Notes: generated from the letters alone by a model not told the origin. 64,000 nucleotides of DNA from Mesorhizobium sp. WSM4306 (GCF_007003975.1 NZ_VFTC01000004.1:62001-126000); one strand, 5' to 3'. Counted from the first letter of the stretch, positions 37,536 through 47,306 are shown. Numbers and translations: made by a program.

Positions 37536-38356
37536 TTACCTCCTTGCCACGGGCGCAGCCTGAGCCAATCCATTGCAGTCCCCGACATGATTGCATCCCG
37601 GTCATCTGCTGCGACATCGAGTTGATCGAGAATTGCTCGGACCTCATCTATTGCCGCGCGAATATGAGCACCGCTGCAAGGCAGGAAGCGGTCGCTCCCG
37701 AATTGCAGAGAGCGTGGACCGATCACGTCGATTGCCTTTCGAAAGACCTCGTCGCGATAGATGGGAGGTGGTCCAAACGACAGGTCGAAGCGAAACTGGC
37801 TCTCGGTCGGGTCGATGCCATTGATCCGATCGATAACGCCAACCGCGTTGGCTTCGTCACACCATGGCCAGCCAAGGTGAGCCAAGGTGACGCGAAGGCC
37901 GGGATGATCGCGAACCCCCTCATAGAATGACGGCCGGCAGAACCGCCCTGATCGGCCGTCAATGAAAATCCCGCTGTGGAACAAGATGGGGAGATTGAGC
38001 CTCGCAGCGACCGCGTACACGCGATGGGCGCACTGATCATATGGATACCAGCCGGTCGGAACCATCTTCAGGGCGCGAATACCGGGAAGCGCGGCTGCCT
38101 CCTCAAGATCACCGGCTGATTGCGGATGGAGCGGATTGACAACCGCGAACCCGACGAGCCGGTCCGAGTGACCCTTTATCAGGTCGGAAAGGTAGCGGTT
38201 GCCAGCTCGCAACGATTCGCGGTCGTAAAGCGAATAAGGCGACGTCATGAAGGGCGCCAGCAGGAAGGCGATGTCCACGCCCGCATTATCGAGCGACTGC
38301 AGCACCTCCCCCGTCGTCTCGCGGCCCGATGTATGAAGATGTGCATCGACAATCAT
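37532..38356 (-). CDS. amidohydrolase-related TIM-barrel hydrolase
   Basis: A 274-residue metal-dependent hydrolase of the amidohydrolase-2 (COG2159) type. The metal motif MIVDAHLHTSGRE (H-x-H) is at the N-terminus, then ALKMVPTGWYPYDQCAHRVY, PILFHSGIFIDGR (metal histidine), VTLAHLGWPWCDEANAVGVI and QFGSDRFLPC (metal aspartate). The substrate could be a carboxylated or lactone-type sugar derivative. It is unusual as the first gene before a glycosyltransferase. The stress promoter is 18 bases upstream. Confidence 0.85.
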   Translation of the reverse strand: MIVDAHLHTSGRETTGEVLQSLDNAGVDIAFLLAPFMTSPYSLYDRESLRAGNRYLSDLIKGHSDRLVGFAVVNPLHPQSAGDLEEAAALPGIRALKMVPTGWYPYDQCAHRVYAVAARLNLPILFHSGIFIDGRSGRFCRPSFYEGVRDHPGLRVTLAHLGWPWCDEANAVGVIDRINGIDPTESQFRFDLSFGPPPIYRDEVFRKAIDVIGPRSLQFGSDRFLPCSGAHIRAAIDEVRAILDQLDVAADDRDAIMSGTAMDWLRLRPWQGGN

Positions 38357-38374
38357 TTGCGCCTCCCCGCCGAC

Positions 38375-38399
38375 AACTTGCGGAGGCGATGCCCGTTCC
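38375..38399 (-). promoter_or_regulatory. EcfG/RpoE2-type promoter for the amidohydrolase-GT4 operon
   Basis: GGAAC, 18 bases, TT on the minus strand. The GGAAC elements of this site and the plus-strand site at 38456 are 56 bases apart, making a divergent pair. Confidence 0.6.
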
Positions 38400-38455
38400 A
38401 GGAGTAATGAGAAATCTTGGTTTGGCTGGGAAATACAAAATTCCGTCGTCGTCGT

Positions 38456-38480
38456 GGAACCCGATCTGCGGACGGAGCTT
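38456..38480 (+). promoter_or_regulatory. EcfG/RpoE2-type promoter for the GT-glf-GH1 operon
   Basis: GGAAC, 18 bases, TT on the plus strand, 37 bases before ATG 38518. Confidence 0.6.
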
Positions 38481-38517
38481 CATCCACCATAAGCTAACCC
38501 TAATGCGGATCGTTGTA

Positions 38518-39687
38518 ATGGATCAGACCGTATCCAACCCCTTGCCTATGCCATTTGATAGGCCACTCCTGATTTGCTTTTCACACCTGCGGTGGGATTT
38601 TGTTTTTCAACGCCCGCAGCATTTGATGACGCGCGCTGCAGCCACCTACACCGTCGTGTTCTTCGAAGAACCGGTATTCGAGCCCGTTCAGACCCCTGTC
38701 CTTCGCCACAAGCCGGCGGCCTCCGGCCTTGAGGTTGTGACCCCCGTGCTGCCGAACCATCAGCCCAAGGTTGAGGTCGACAAAGCAATGGCCATCCTGC
38801 TTGAGGGCCTGGTGGCCAGCATCGAGCACGACCACCTGGTGGCCTGGTACTACACGCCCATGGCCCTCAAATTCACCCCCGCGCTGCAGGAGGATGTCTG
38901 CATCTACGACTGCATGGACGAACTTTCTGCCTTCAAGAACGCACCGCCAGAACTCCAGCGGCTTGAGCAGCAGCTCTTTGGCAGGGCCGACGTTGTGTTT
39001 ACGGGCGGCATGAGCCTTTATGAAGCCAAGCGCAGCCAGCATCCCTCCGTTCATGCGTTTCCAAGCAGCATTGACACGGCACACTTCCATCAGGCGCGCC
39101 GCCTTCAGGCAGACCCTCCCGACCAGCAAACCATTGCCCATCCGCGCGTGGGCTTCTTCGGGGTCATTGACGAGCGGTTCGACATCGACCTGATGGCTCG
39201 AACTGCTGCAGCGATGCCTGCTGTCCAGTTCGTCACTATCGGTCCAGTCGTCAAGATCGACCCAGCTACGTTGCCCGCTGGGCCAAACATTCATTGGTTA
39301 GGCGCCAAGCGGTATGCCGAATTGCCGAGCTACATGGCCGGTTGGGACGCAGGGTGGATGCCTTTCGCCTTGAACGAAGCGACGCGGTACATCAGTCCGA
39401 CGAAGACGCCTGAGTTCCTGGCCGGCGGACTGCCCGTGGTTGCGACGGCCATCGTCGATGTTGTACAGATCTACGGCCGTCGCGGACTGGTCGAAATTGC
39501 TGACGCAGGATCGATGCCCGCCGCCCTCAGCACCGCTCTGTGCAAAGGTCGCGGTGAAATGGCCAAGGTCGACGCGTTCCTCTCGGAAATGTCTTGGGAC
39601 TCGACCTGGAGCGCCATGCAGGATTTGCTCAAGCCCGCGAAGGTTTTGCGTCTTCCCACATTTAGCCGGTTGGTCGACCATGTTTGA
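38518..39687 (+). CDS. glycosyltransferase, GT-B fold, partner of UDP-galactopyranose mutase
   Basis: A 389-residue GT-B protein. It starts with RPLLICFSHLRWDFVFQRPQ and HLMTRAAATYTVVFFEEPVF. The middle holds CIYDCMDELSAFKNAPPELQ, and the donor domain has VGFFGVIDERFDIDLMARTA, MPFALNEATRYISPTKTPEF and LAGGLPVVATAI. This type of glycosyltransferase is often encoded directly before glf and may use UDP-galactofuranose, which is an inference. ATG 38518 is the more likely start; 38503 is possible. The end overlaps glf by eight bases. Confidence 0.88.
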   Translation: MDQTVSNPLPMPFDRPLLICFSHLRWDFVFQRPQHLMTRAAATYTVVFFEEPVFEPVQTPVLRHKPAASGLEVVTPVLPNHQPKVEVDKAMAILLEGLVASIEHDHLVAWYYTPMALKFTPALQEDVCIYDCMDELSAFKNAPPELQRLEQQLFGRADVVFTGGMSLYEAKRSQHPSVHAFPSSIDTAHFHQARRLQADPPDQQTIAHPRVGFFGVIDERFDIDLMARTAAAMPAVQFVTIGPVVKIDPATLPAGPNIHWLGAKRYAELPSYMAGWDAGWMPFALNEATRYISPTKTPEFLAGGLPVVATAIVDVVQIYGRRGLVEIADAGSMPAALSTALCKGRGEMAKVDAFLSEMSWDSTWSAMQDLLKPAKVLRLPTFSRLVDHV

Positions 39688-40810
39688 TTGGCTTGTCGTC
39701 GGCGCGGGCTTTGCCGGAAGCGTTTTGGCAGAGCGCCTTGCCAGTCAGCGCGGAGAGACCGTCCTTGTCATCGACCGTCGCAGTCACATCGGCGGCAACG
39801 CTTTCGATTGGTATGATGAGGCCGGCATTCTTGTACATCGCTACGGGCCGCACATCTTTCACACCAATGCTGAAGCCATCGTCGCCTACCTGTCCCATTT
39901 CACAACGTGGCGTCCTTATGAGCACCGTGTCCTCGCCAAAGTAGACGGCAAGCTGGTGCCAATCCCGATCAACCTCGACACGATCAATCGTCTCTATGGC
40001 CTCGACCTCACCTCCGAGCAAATGGAGCAGTTTCTGGCCGAACGCAGAGAGAGCGTGGAACAGATTCGCACCGCCGAGGACGTGGTCGTGGGGACAGTGG
40101 GACGCGAACTCTACGAGAAGTTCTTCCAAGGCTACACGAGAAAACAGTGGGGGGTCGATTCCTCGCAGCTGAGCAAATCGGTGACAGCGCGGGTGCCAAC
40201 ACGAACCAATCGCGATGACAGGTATTTCACCGACACGTTTCAGAGCATGCCGGCGGGCGGCTACACACGCATGTTTCAACGGATGCTGGCTCATCCGAAG
40301 ATCAAGGTCATGCTGCAGACGGACTACCGCGAAGTTCGAAAGGTCATCCCCTATCGGCGCCTCGTCTATACCGGTCCGATCGATGAATTTTTCGACTTCA
40401 GGCTGGGAAAGTTGCCGTACCGGTCTTTGCGCTTCGAGCACGTTACGCTCGACACGCCACTGGTCCAACCCGTGGCCGTCGTCAACTACCCGCAGACCGA
40501 GGCTTTCACCAGGGTCACGGAATACAAGCATATGACGGGGCAACAGCATCCTCAAACAAGTCTGACCTACGAATATCCGACGGATGACGGCGATCCATAT
40601 TATCCAGTGCCTCAGCCGGAGAATGAAGTGCTTTATAAGCGATACGAGGCACTCGCTGCTCAGCAAACCGATGCGATGTTCGTCGGTCGGCTGGCAACCT
40701 ACCGGTACTACAATATGGACCAGGTGGTTGGTCAGGCTCTGGCCGCTTTCAATCGCATTCAGAAGACGGACGCGCCGGCGCTATCCCTGGCCAGAGGCGC
40801 GGCGGGGTAG
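39680..40810 (+). CDS. glf: UDP-galactopyranose mutase
   Basis: A 376-residue flavoenzyme converting UDP-galactopyranose to UDP-galactofuranose in the cytoplasm. The FAD-binding motif is WLVVGAGFAGSVLAERLA. Further family blocks are GNAFDWYDEAGILVHRYGPH, FHTNAEAIVAYLSHFTTWRP, YTRKQWGVDSSQLSKSVTAR, RFEHVTLDTPLVQPVAVVNY, and GRLATYRYYNMDQVVGQALA with the conserved arginine. The length is normal. The gene shows that this island makes or uses galactofuranose. It overlaps the glycosyltransferase gene and is followed by the GH1-like gene after two bases. Confidence 0.95.
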   Translation: MFDWLVVGAGFAGSVLAERLASQRGETVLVIDRRSHIGGNAFDWYDEAGILVHRYGPHIFHTNAEAIVAYLSHFTTWRPYEHRVLAKVDGKLVPIPINLDTINRLYGLDLTSEQMEQFLAERRESVEQIRTAEDVVVGTVGRELYEKFFQGYTRKQWGVDSSQLSKSVTARVPTRTNRDDRYFTDTFQSMPAGGYTRMFQRMLAHPKIKVMLQTDYREVRKVIPYRRLVYTGPIDEFFDFRLGKLPYRSLRFEHVTLDTPLVQPVAVVNYPQTEAFTRVTEYKHMTGQQHPQTSLTYEYPTDDGDPYYPVPQPENEVLYKRYEALAAQQTDAMFVGRLATYRYYNMDQVVGQALAAFNRIQKTDAPALSLARGAAG

Positions 40811-40812
40811 TC

Positions 40813-42447
40813 ATGGTGGAGGTCTGGGGTGGCGTTGAATGCAGCGTGGTTCGTGTCGGCAGTGTGATCCGCAATCAGCTCCTCGAAACCGGTCATTCAA
40901 AACGCATCGAGGATTTGGACCTCGTCGCTTCCCTCGGCATCAAAACGCTTCGATGCCCGGCGTTGTGGGAACACGTCGAGGCGGTGGAGGGCAAGGATGA
41001 ATGGACCTGGCTGGACGAGCGGTTCGAACGTATGCGGCAACTCGGCATCACCCCAATGGCAGCCCTAGTCCATCATGGAAGCGGGCCATCCTGGACCTCC
41101 ATTCTCGCGCCCGATTTTGCCGATCGTCTCGCTGCGTTTGCCGGGCGGGTCGCACGGCGGTACCAGTGGATAAGGACTTTCACGCCGATTAACGAACCGA
41201 TGACGACAGCGCGTCTCAGCGGTCTCTATGGATTTTGGCATCCGCACCGCGCGGACGAGCCAAGTTGCTTCAGGCTTCTGGTTGCCCAATGCCGCGCGAT
41301 CGCCAAGACGATGTCAACCATTCGCAAAATCATCCCCGAAGCCCGCTTTCTGCAGACCGAGGATTTCGGAAAGATTTTTGCGACGCCGGAACTAGCATAC
41401 CAGGCGGAGTACGAGAATCGCCGGCGATGGCTATCGCTGGATCTGCTTTGTGGGCGTGTGGGTCCATGCCATCCGTTCCATGGACGCCTTCTTGGTGCTG
41501 GTGTCGATCACGCCCACCTAGCAGAGTTGGAGGCCGCGCCCTGCCCTCCGGATTTGATCGGCATTGATTACTACCTCACCAGCGACCGGTTTCTAGATCA
41601 CCGCATTGAACGGCATCGTCGAGAACCGGTCGGCGGCAACGGCATCGATCCATACGTTGATATCGCCGCTTGCCGCGCCGGGGTGCCGGTCCGCGAACTC
41701 GGATTTGCCTCGCGTCTGCGTGAAGTGTGGCGGCGCTACGCTCTGCCGGTGATAATCGGAGAAGTGCACAATGCCTGCACTCGTGAGGAACAGCTGCGGT
41801 GGTTCATGGAGGGGTGGCAGGCTGCCTGCGAATGCGCGGCTGATGGTATCGACGTACGCGCCGTCACTGCCTGGTCGTTGTTCGGTGCTGTGGACTGGAA
41901 TTCCATGATGATGCGCGAGGATGGATACTACGAATGCGGGGTGTTTGACGCGAGGGTTGATCCTCCGCGCAGAACTGTTCTAGCAGACGCCATTTCGGCT
42001 CTGGTGAACACGCAATCGTTCGGCCATCCCGTGCTTGCACAGACCGGCTGGTGGCGTCCGCCGCGAAAGAGGTTGGGGAAATCGCCTACGATCCTGCTGC
42101 GAGGATTTGATCTGCGGCTATCGATCCTGGGAGAGTGTTGCAGCCGCCGAGGACTTCCAGCGAAAGCAGTGCCCCAGCAAACAAGGTTGGCGGACTCGTG
42201 GGCTGAGCTAAGTGTGCGCTGGAGCCGACCCGGGTCACGGTCTGTCTTGTCTGCCAGCTATGGCGAGCGTGGGACCTTTTCGCTCGCGGTGCCTGATTTT
42301 ATTGACTGGGTTGCCGCCTGCAATGCATTCCTCGACCTGGTCATCGACGGCCTTGCCGGCGACTATGAGCTGGTTTCGGCATCTCGCGACAACCAGTACC
42401 GGGTTACCGAACGCCCGGCCGCTGCCGCGGTGACGCGTTACAACTGA
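40813..42447 (+). CDS. GH1-like glycosidase with an extra C-terminal domain
   Basis: A 544-residue protein whose first 420 residues follow the GH1 beta-glucosidase barrel. The acid/base glutamate lies in FTPINEPMTTA (Glu128), as in the canonical NEP motif. The expected nucleophile glutamate lies in PVIIGEVHNAC (Glu317), where the usual I-T-E-N-G reads I-G-E-V-H. A C-terminal region of about 120 residues follows WWRPP. Homologues known to me carry a nucleotide-sugar reductase-like domain there, but this one looks short and different. The position after glf suggests trimming or transglycosylation of a furanosyl glycan. Confidence 0.8.
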   Translation: MVEVWGGVECSVVRVGSVIRNQLLETGHSKRIEDLDLVASLGIKTLRCPALWEHVEAVEGKDEWTWLDERFERMRQLGITPMAALVHHGSGPSWTSILAPDFADRLAAFAGRVARRYQWIRTFTPINEPMTTARLSGLYGFWHPHRADEPSCFRLLVAQCRAIAKTMSTIRKIIPEARFLQTEDFGKIFATPELAYQAEYENRRRWLSLDLLCGRVGPCHPFHGRLLGAGVDHAHLAELEAAPCPPDLIGIDYYLTSDRFLDHRIERHRREPVGGNGIDPYVDIAACRAGVPVRELGFASRLREVWRRYALPVIIGEVHNACTREEQLRWFMEGWQAACECAADGIDVRAVTAWSLFGAVDWNSMMMREDGYYECGVFDARVDPPRRTVLADAISALVNTQSFGHPVLAQTGWWRPPRKRLGKSPTILLRGFDLRLSILGECCSRRGLPAKAVPQQTRLADSWAELSVRWSRPGSRSVLSASYGERGTFSLAVPDFIDWVAACNAFLDLVIDGLAGDYELVSASRDNQYRVTERPAAAAVTRYN

Positions 42448-42448
42448 C

Positions 42449-42681
42449 ATGTCGCGTTCGGCGCAAGCCCGGTATCGTTCTATCGGCGCCGTGGAGGTCG
42501 ACGTCGACCTGTGGAGCAGCAACCACCAATGCGCGACCTTATCGACGCCGTGCTCTGGTGGCCCCACGCCTCGCACCGGAAGGCTTTTGAACGATGGTCG
42601 AAACTTGACTTTGAACTGGCGAAGGCTCGCCTGCGCGAACTTGCCGAACGTCCCTCACCGCGCCAACGAATTGTTGAATGA
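42449..42681 (+). pseudogene. short frameshifted gene after the GH1-like gene
   Basis: A frame opening at 42449 reads MSRSAQARYRSIGAVEVDVD, then the coding signal moves one base to PVEQQPPMRDLIDAVLWWPH, ASHRKAFERWSKLDFELAKA, RLRELAERPSPRQRIVE and stops at 42681. The part PVEQQPPMRDLI is also found in the minus-strand gene at 56465-56806 (RPVERQPPMRDMI), so the two share a domain of unknown function. A start at ATG 42529 would give an intact 50-residue product. Confidence 0.4.
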
Positions 42682-43096
42682 CGAAAACCACGGCGTTTGT
42701 CTCAGTCTCGCGCTCTGCGGCGGGATCAGATCCAAACAGCGTCGGGTCGACGAGGATATCTCGAACGTGGGTCGCCGGAGCGCCGCAAGGGACCGCGGGT
42801 CATCGGGGCGTGATCTCCGTCAGCAGGAGATTGCGCTGGGCCGGAGGAAGCGACCGTTCGAAGATGACGCGCCCATGGCGCGCGTGCTACCGGCCATCGG
42901 GCCCGGCCGCGAGCCATTTCTCGCCGAATTCGCCAAAACTCTTTGCCTCTTTCAGGCGACGCTTGTCGCGCAGTTTCTCGATCGCCGGCAATCGCCCCTC
43001 GCCGATAACGCGCTTTGCGTCGAGGCACTTCTCTCGGGCGAAAGCGAGCGAAATGCGGTCTCTGCCATATCTGCCGAGATAGACCGTCTCAGGCCC
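42682..43096 (-). pseudogene. P4-type site-specific integrase remnant
   Basis: Three minus-strand frames in order give YLGRYGRDRISLAFAREKCL, RLKEAKSFGEFGEKWLA, VIFERSLPPAQRNLLLTEIT and GAPATHVRDILVDPTLFGSD. These match the N-terminal and core-binding domains of P4-like tyrosine integrases (in intact relatives KSFGEFGEKWL is followed by a DSTRAMRRSIFER-type segment). The catalytic domain with its R-H-R-Y residues is absent and at least three frameshifts occur. It abuts the stop of the ligase gene and marks the edge of a mobile segment. Confidence 0.65.
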
Positions 43097-43098
43097 AT

Positions 43099-44184
43099 TC
43101 AGCCTTTACTCGAGCCAAAACGAGATCGCGCCGCTGGGAATGAAGCGGACGTACCTGCCCGCACAGATTGGCCCAGTATCTGTTCGAACGTGCATTGCCT
43201 TGGGTCCTTGTCGGGGCGCCAGCGCAAGAATTTCGTGCCGTGCCGGAAGCGATCCCCGGTGACATGGTCGAAACGTACTTCCGCTACGAGCTCGGGACGC
43301 ACCGGCTCCCATTGTCCGCTCCTCTCCGTGCTCCAGCGGCTCGGTCCGCCCGGCGCCTTGCCCGTGAAGCCAGGTGGTGCACGCAGGCCTTCCAGACGCC
43401 GGGTCAGATCTTTGCGATCCTCGCGAGCAATTGTCGAAGTGAATCCGACGTGGTCGAGCCTGCCGTCGTCATTGTAGAGACCGAGTAGCAAGGAACCGAC
43501 GTCTCGCGAGTCGGCCAGATAACGAAACCCGCCCACCACACAGTCCGCGGTGCGCAAGCGCTTCACCTTGATCATGGCGCGCTCGCCCGGCCGGTACGGA
43601 TCATCGAGACGCTTGGCGACGACACCATCGGTTGACCCGTGTCCCGACTGGTCAAGCCATTTGGCTGCGTCCGTAAGGCGCCGCGTGGCACGGGATAGTT
43701 CGATATCCTTGCGCCTGGCCGCCTCGACGAACAACTTTAGTTCGGCGCGCCGAGCTGAAAGAGGCTTGGAAACCAATGGCCCGTCGACACTGGCCAACAT
43801 GTCGAAAAGAATAAGCCGCGCCGGCGTTGCCGCCGACAATTTGCGGATCCTGCTTTCGGCCGGGTGCAGCCGCATCTGCAACGCGTCAAATGAAAGCTCA
43901 CCATCCACCTCGATGACGATCTCGCCGTCAACGACGAACGCGTCGGCCTCAAGGTCGCGCAACATCGCGACGACTTCCGGAAAATATCGGCCCAGCGGCT
44001 TGCCCGATTTGGCCCTCAGTTCCACCGCCTTGCCAGCCTTGAATGCGAGGCATCGAAATCCGTCCCATTTGGGCTCGTACTGCCAATGGCCCGGATCGTC
44101 AGGCAGGGCGTCGACTGACTTCGCTTCCATCGGCGCGGTGTCCAGTGGGAGTGCATAATCCGGTTTAAGATCCCGCGTCGTCAT
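43099..44184 (-). CDS. ligC: ATP-dependent DNA ligase, LigC type
   Basis: A 361-residue stand-alone ATP-dependent DNA ligase. The adenylation lysine lies in [13 protein letters not shown] (motif I K-W-D-G). Motif III-like [11 protein letters not shown] and motif IV-like DGVVAKRL follow, then motif [16 protein letters not shown]. The C-terminal OB domain is present ([20 protein letters not shown]) and ends with the [18 protein letters not shown] block. LigC enzymes seal nicks in end joining or base repair. The start overlaps the ligD stop by four bases, so both are made from one message. Confidence 0.9.
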   Translation of the reverse strand: MTTRDLKPDYALPLDTAPMEAKSVDALPDDPGHWQYEPKWDGFRCLAFKAGKAVELRAKSGKPLGRYFPEVVAMLRDLEADAFVVDGEIVIEVDGELSFDALQMRLHPAESRIRKLSAATPARLILFDMLASVDGPLVSKPLSARRAELKLFVEAARRKDIELSRATRRLTDAAKWLDQSGHGSTDGVVAKRLDDPYRPGERAMIKVKRLRTADCVVGGFRYLADSRDVGSLLLGLYNDDGRLDHVGFTSTIAREDRKDLTRRLEGLRAPPGFTGKAPGGPSRWSTERSGQWEPVRPELVAEVRFDHVTGDRFRHGTKFLRWRPDKDPRQCTFEQILGQSVRAGTSASFPAARSRFGSSKG

Positions 44185-46832
44185 GCCGCGATCCTTGCCG
44201 CCGCGCCCATCCGCTTGATGGCGCTGGCGATGGAACGTTCACCATCGTTATAGTCCGCCCAGGCGGATGTTTTCTTCAGGAGGCCGGGTACGGTGCGGAT
44301 GGTGTATTTTCGGGGATCGACGTCGCCCCTGACCTGACCCCATGTCAGCGGCATCGAAACGGTGGCGCCTTCCCTTGCGCGCGGCGACAGCGGAGCAACC
44401 GCGGTCGCCATGCGGTCGTTTCGAAGATAGTCGAGGAAGATGCGCGACGTCCGCAGTTTCTTGGCCATGTTGATGAGGTAGAGATCGGGACTGTCGGCCG
44501 CCATCTGCTGGCATACCGCTCTCGCAAATGCCTTGGCTTCGGCCCAGGTCGTCTTGCTGCGCTGACCCGCCAAGGGGGTCACGACATGCAGGCCCTTCCC
44601 GCCCGTTGTCTTGCAGAAGCTCAGCAGGCCCAGGCCGTCGAGACGATCCCGCATTTCCTTGGCCGCCGCGACCACTCGTGAAAAGTCAACCTCAGGGCCG
44701 GGATCGAGATCGAAGACCAGCCTGCCGGGGATTTCGGGATGGTCCGGCCGGCAATTCCACGGATGCAGCTCGAGGCCACCAATCTGGGCGATGGCGGCCA
44801 GACCCTCGACACGGTCTATCTGCAGATACGGTTTGTGGTCTCCGAAAACCTTGACGAGTTCAAGAAGGTTCGACGTTCCGGGCATTGCATGGCGCTGGAA
44901 GAACTGCTCGCCGGCATACCCGTCAGGCGCCCGCACGAGCGAACATGGGCGCCCCTTGATATGCTTGATCATCCAGTGGCAGACGGCCTCGAAATATTCG
45001 GCAAGGTCAAGCTTGGTGACGGGCTGCCCGCCGTCGCCGGCGTCTGGCCACAGCGGTTTGTCGGGTTTCGAGATGATGACGCCCATAACGACCGGGCTCT
45101 TTCCCGTCCGGCTCGTCGTCGCCTTGGCCGGCTGAGCGATCTGCGTGTCCTCGGGATCGGCTGGGCGTTCCGCCTCCACGTCGCTGGCAGGCTTGTCGTC
45201 GCGCAGCCCCTTGAACGCGGCTTGCCTGACATTTCCCCCGCCAGTCCACCCAGCGAATTCGATCTCCGCCACGAGTTCAGGCTTCGTCCAGAAAATCGTC
45301 GAGTCTTTTTTCGGCGCGCCATCGCCCGTGAATGGCGACATCGCTGCCTTCACAGCCTTCAGCCTAGGCAGGAGCTGCTTGACCTTCCCCTCGCTGTACC
45401 CGGTGCCGACGCGCCCAATATAAGCAAAGTGCTCTCCTCGGTTCACGCCGACGAGCAGCGAGCGGAACTTGCCGTTGGTTGTCGACCAGCCGCCGATGAC
45501 GACTTCGTGCCCGGCACGGCATTTTGATTTCGCCCAGCTGCTGGAGCGGCCGGACGTATAGGCCGCATTGGATTGCTTGGAGATGATGCCTTCGAGGGAA
45601 AGGCGGCAGGCGGAGCGCAGCACCGCGTCGCCGCCATTGGAGAAATGCTCGACGTAGCGGATGAGATTTGCCTCGCCGCGATCTACATCGCCCAGGATGC
45701 CGCTGAGTTGTTCCTTGCGCCCGGTCAGCGGTTGTTTGCGCAGATCGACGCCGTTCGCGAACAGAAGGTCAAAGGCAAAGAAGATCAGGTCCTTGGTCCT
45801 GCGCTCCGACAAGGCGGCCTGCAGCGCGCTAAAATCGGGTGCCCCGTTCTGGCCAAGCGCCACGATCTCGCCATCGATGATAAGACTGGGAAGGCTGACC
45901 GCCTCTTTTGCGATGGCGCCGAATTTCCCGGTCCAGTCGAGCCCTTTGCGGGTTTTCAGGGTTGCGACGCCATCGTCGACGCGCATCTGCATGCGATAGC
46001 CGTCGAACTTGATCTCATGAACCCAGTTCGCTCCCGCTGGCGGCCGAGAGAGCGTTTCGCACAGTTGGGGCTCGATGAAATCGGGCATTTTCGCTCCGGA
46101 CGATCGAGCGACTTTCGCGGGGCGTGCCGTCGGTTTTGCGGATCTCGTCGCATGCGTTTTGGCGGCATCGCCTCGATTGCTGTCCCAGACGGCGTCGGCC
46201 TCCGCTCCGGCGCCTCGGAGCATGAAGGGCTTGGGCGCAGCCCCTGTCCCCGCCGCGATCCTGTCCATGCTTCTGCCGGAGGCTACGGACCGATCTTGTG
46301 CGAGCATGGAGTCTCCATTGCCAACGGTGGCGTATTTGTCTCGGTGCTTGATCAGCAGCCAGTTGATCCGCTTGCCGCCATTGCGGTCGTGCTTCATGCG
46401 CACCAGGACGAAACTTCCATGCAGGCGTTTGCCGTCGAGCGTGAATTTGAGGTCGCCTTTTTCCAAGGCTTGCTGGGGAGACATCGAGCCCTCCGGCTCC
46501 CAATAGCCGCGGTCCCAGAGCTGCACCGTACCTCCGCCATATTGGCCTTTCGGGATGGTGCCCTCGAAGTCTCCATAATCGAGCGGGTGGTCCTCGACCT
46601 CGACCGCGAGACGTTTGTCCTGGGGGTCCAGCGACGGCCCCTTGGTTACGGCCCACGACTTGAAGACGCCGTCCAGTTCGAGACGAAGATCGTAGTGCAA
46701 CCGGGTCGCCGCGTGTTTCTGGATGACAAATCGAAGCCGGTTCGACTTCAGCATGGAGCGGTCGCCGCTGGGCTCCTTTGTCTTGGTGAAATCCCGTTTG
46801 GCCCGATAGGTGGAAAGCTCGACCTTTTTCAT
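44181..46832 (-). CDS. ligD: multifunctional DNA ligase D (nuclease, ligase, polymerase)
   Basis: An 883-residue NHEJ ligase in the order phosphoesterase, ligase, polymerase. The 3'-phosphoesterase domain (about residues 30-170) has [18 protein letters not shown] and [20 protein letters not shown]. The ligase domain (about 250-560) has the adenylated lysine in [12 protein letters not shown] (about residue 275). The polymerase domain (about 590-880) has the acidic pair in VFDLDPGP and [14 protein letters not shown]. It joins double-strand breaks with Ku. No Ku gene is visible in this window. No stress promoter was found upstream. Confidence 0.95.
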   Translation of the reverse strand: MKKVELSTYRAKRDFTKTKEPSGDRSMLKSNRLRFVIQKHAATRLHYDLRLELDGVFKSWAVTKGPSLDPQDKRLAVEVEDHPLDYGDFEGTIPKGQYGGGTVQLWDRGYWEPEGSMSPQQALEKGDLKFTLDGKRLHGSFVLVRMKHDRNGGKRINWLLIKHRDKYATVGNGDSMLAQDRSVASGRSMDRIAAGTGAAPKPFMLRGAGAEADAVWDSNRGDAAKTHATRSAKPTARPAKVARSSGAKMPDFIEPQLCETLSRPPAGANWVHEIKFDGYRMQMRVDDGVATLKTRKGLDWTGKFGAIAKEAVSLPSLIIDGEIVALGQNGAPDFSALQAALSERRTKDLIFFAFDLLFANGVDLRKQPLTGRKEQLSGILGDVDRGEANLIRYVEHFSNGGDAVLRSACRLSLEGIISKQSNAAYTSGRSSSWAKSKCRAGHEVVIGGWSTTNGKFRSLLVGVNRGEHFAYIGRVGTGYSEGKVKQLLPRLKAVKAAMSPFTGDGAPKKDSTIFWTKPELVAEIEFAGWTGGGNVRQAAFKGLRDDKPASDVEAERPADPEDTQIAQPAKATTSRTGKSPVVMGVIISKPDKPLWPDAGDGGQPVTKLDLAEYFEAVCHWMIKHIKGRPCSLVRAPDGYAGEQFFQRHAMPGTSNLLELVKVFGDHKPYLQIDRVEGLAAIAQIGGLELHPWNCRPDHPEIPGRLVFDLDPGPEVDFSRVVAAAKEMRDRLDGLGLLSFCKTTGGKGLHVVTPLAGQRSKTTWAEAKAFARAVCQQMAADSPDLYLINMAKKLRTSRIFLDYLRNDRMATAVAPLSPRAREGATVSMPLTWGQVRGDVDPRKYTIRTVPGLLKKTSAWADYNDGERSIASAIKRMGAAARIAA

Positions 46833-46927
46833 GGAAGTGCCCCGACTGATGACGCCATGCTCAAGTCAACGTTCTGAGTCAGATTTCGTTCGGCAGGCGT
46901 TGAAGATGTCGACCAAGGTCACAATTG

Positions 46928-47098
46928 TCAGACCTCGGCCGCTGGGCTCCAAGCCTTCATCGAGTGGTCGGTGCCATCGACAAGTCCTGGAATAGCTTTC
47001 TCGGTTGCCGCTTCGAAGGCCGTCGCTCTCAGCCACTCAACTTCGCCGTACTTCCTAAAGGCGAACGCGTGGTCAATGCGCTTGCCGGCAGCGCGCAA
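46928..47098 (-). CDS. possible 56-residue protein upstream of ligD
   Basis: A coding-like frame (RIDHAFAFRKYGEVEWLRAT, AFEAATEKAIPGLVDGTDHS) with no ATG; a TTG at 47098 is the best start. It lies between the DUF3606-like gene and ligD on the same strand. Family not recognised. Confidence 0.35.
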   Translation of the reverse strand: MRAAGKRIDHAFAFRKYGEVEWLRATAFEAATEKAIPGLVDGTDHSMKAWSPAAEV

Positions 47099-47102
47099 GG
47101 CC

Positions 47103-47306
47103 TCATTTCTCGTCTTTATAGGACTTCGCGGCTTCGTCGATTTTGCGCCAGTCGTTGCCATGGCGCCGTACCAGCTCTCTCGCCTGGGTTGGGGAAACAT
47201 CGTGTGTATCGACCACGTGCTTCACCTCGGCGTCTTCGCCCTTCAGCGGCTTGCTGCGGGGCTTTCTTGGCGCCTTGCTTCCCACAACCTCACCCGATCC
47301 TGGCAT
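47103..47306 (-). CDS. DUF3606-like small protein upstream of ligD
   Basis: A 67-residue protein with a basic N-terminus (GSKAPRKPRSKPLKGEDAEV) and a helix pair VDTHDVSPTQARELVRRHGN, DWRKIDEAAKSYK, the same fold and HGND turn as the DUF3606 genes at 53218 and 59459. ATG 47306 has AGGAGG upstream. DUF3606 is a short family of unknown role common in stress-responsive rhizobial loci. Its place at the head of the ligD region suggests a link to DNA repair or chromatin. Confidence 0.75.
   Translation of the reverse strand: MPGSGEVVGSKAPRKPRSKPLKGEDAEVKHVVDTHDVSPTQARELVRRHGNDWRKIDEAAKSYKDEK

Noticed and set aside
39662..40666. 334-codon minus-strand frame
   Set aside because: Antisense to glf; no family sequence.
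42449..43477. 342-codon plus-strand frame
   Set aside because: Mostly antisense to the LigC end and the integrase remnant. Only its first part overlaps a real-looking short gene.
45573..46877. 434-codon plus-strand frame
   Set aside because: It is exactly antisense to ligD, whose motifs are clear on the minus strand. Long antisense frames are common in GC-rich DNA.
43099..47306. A Ku gene near ligD
   Set aside because: I looked for the usual partner on both strands and found only small genes; none has Ku sequence.
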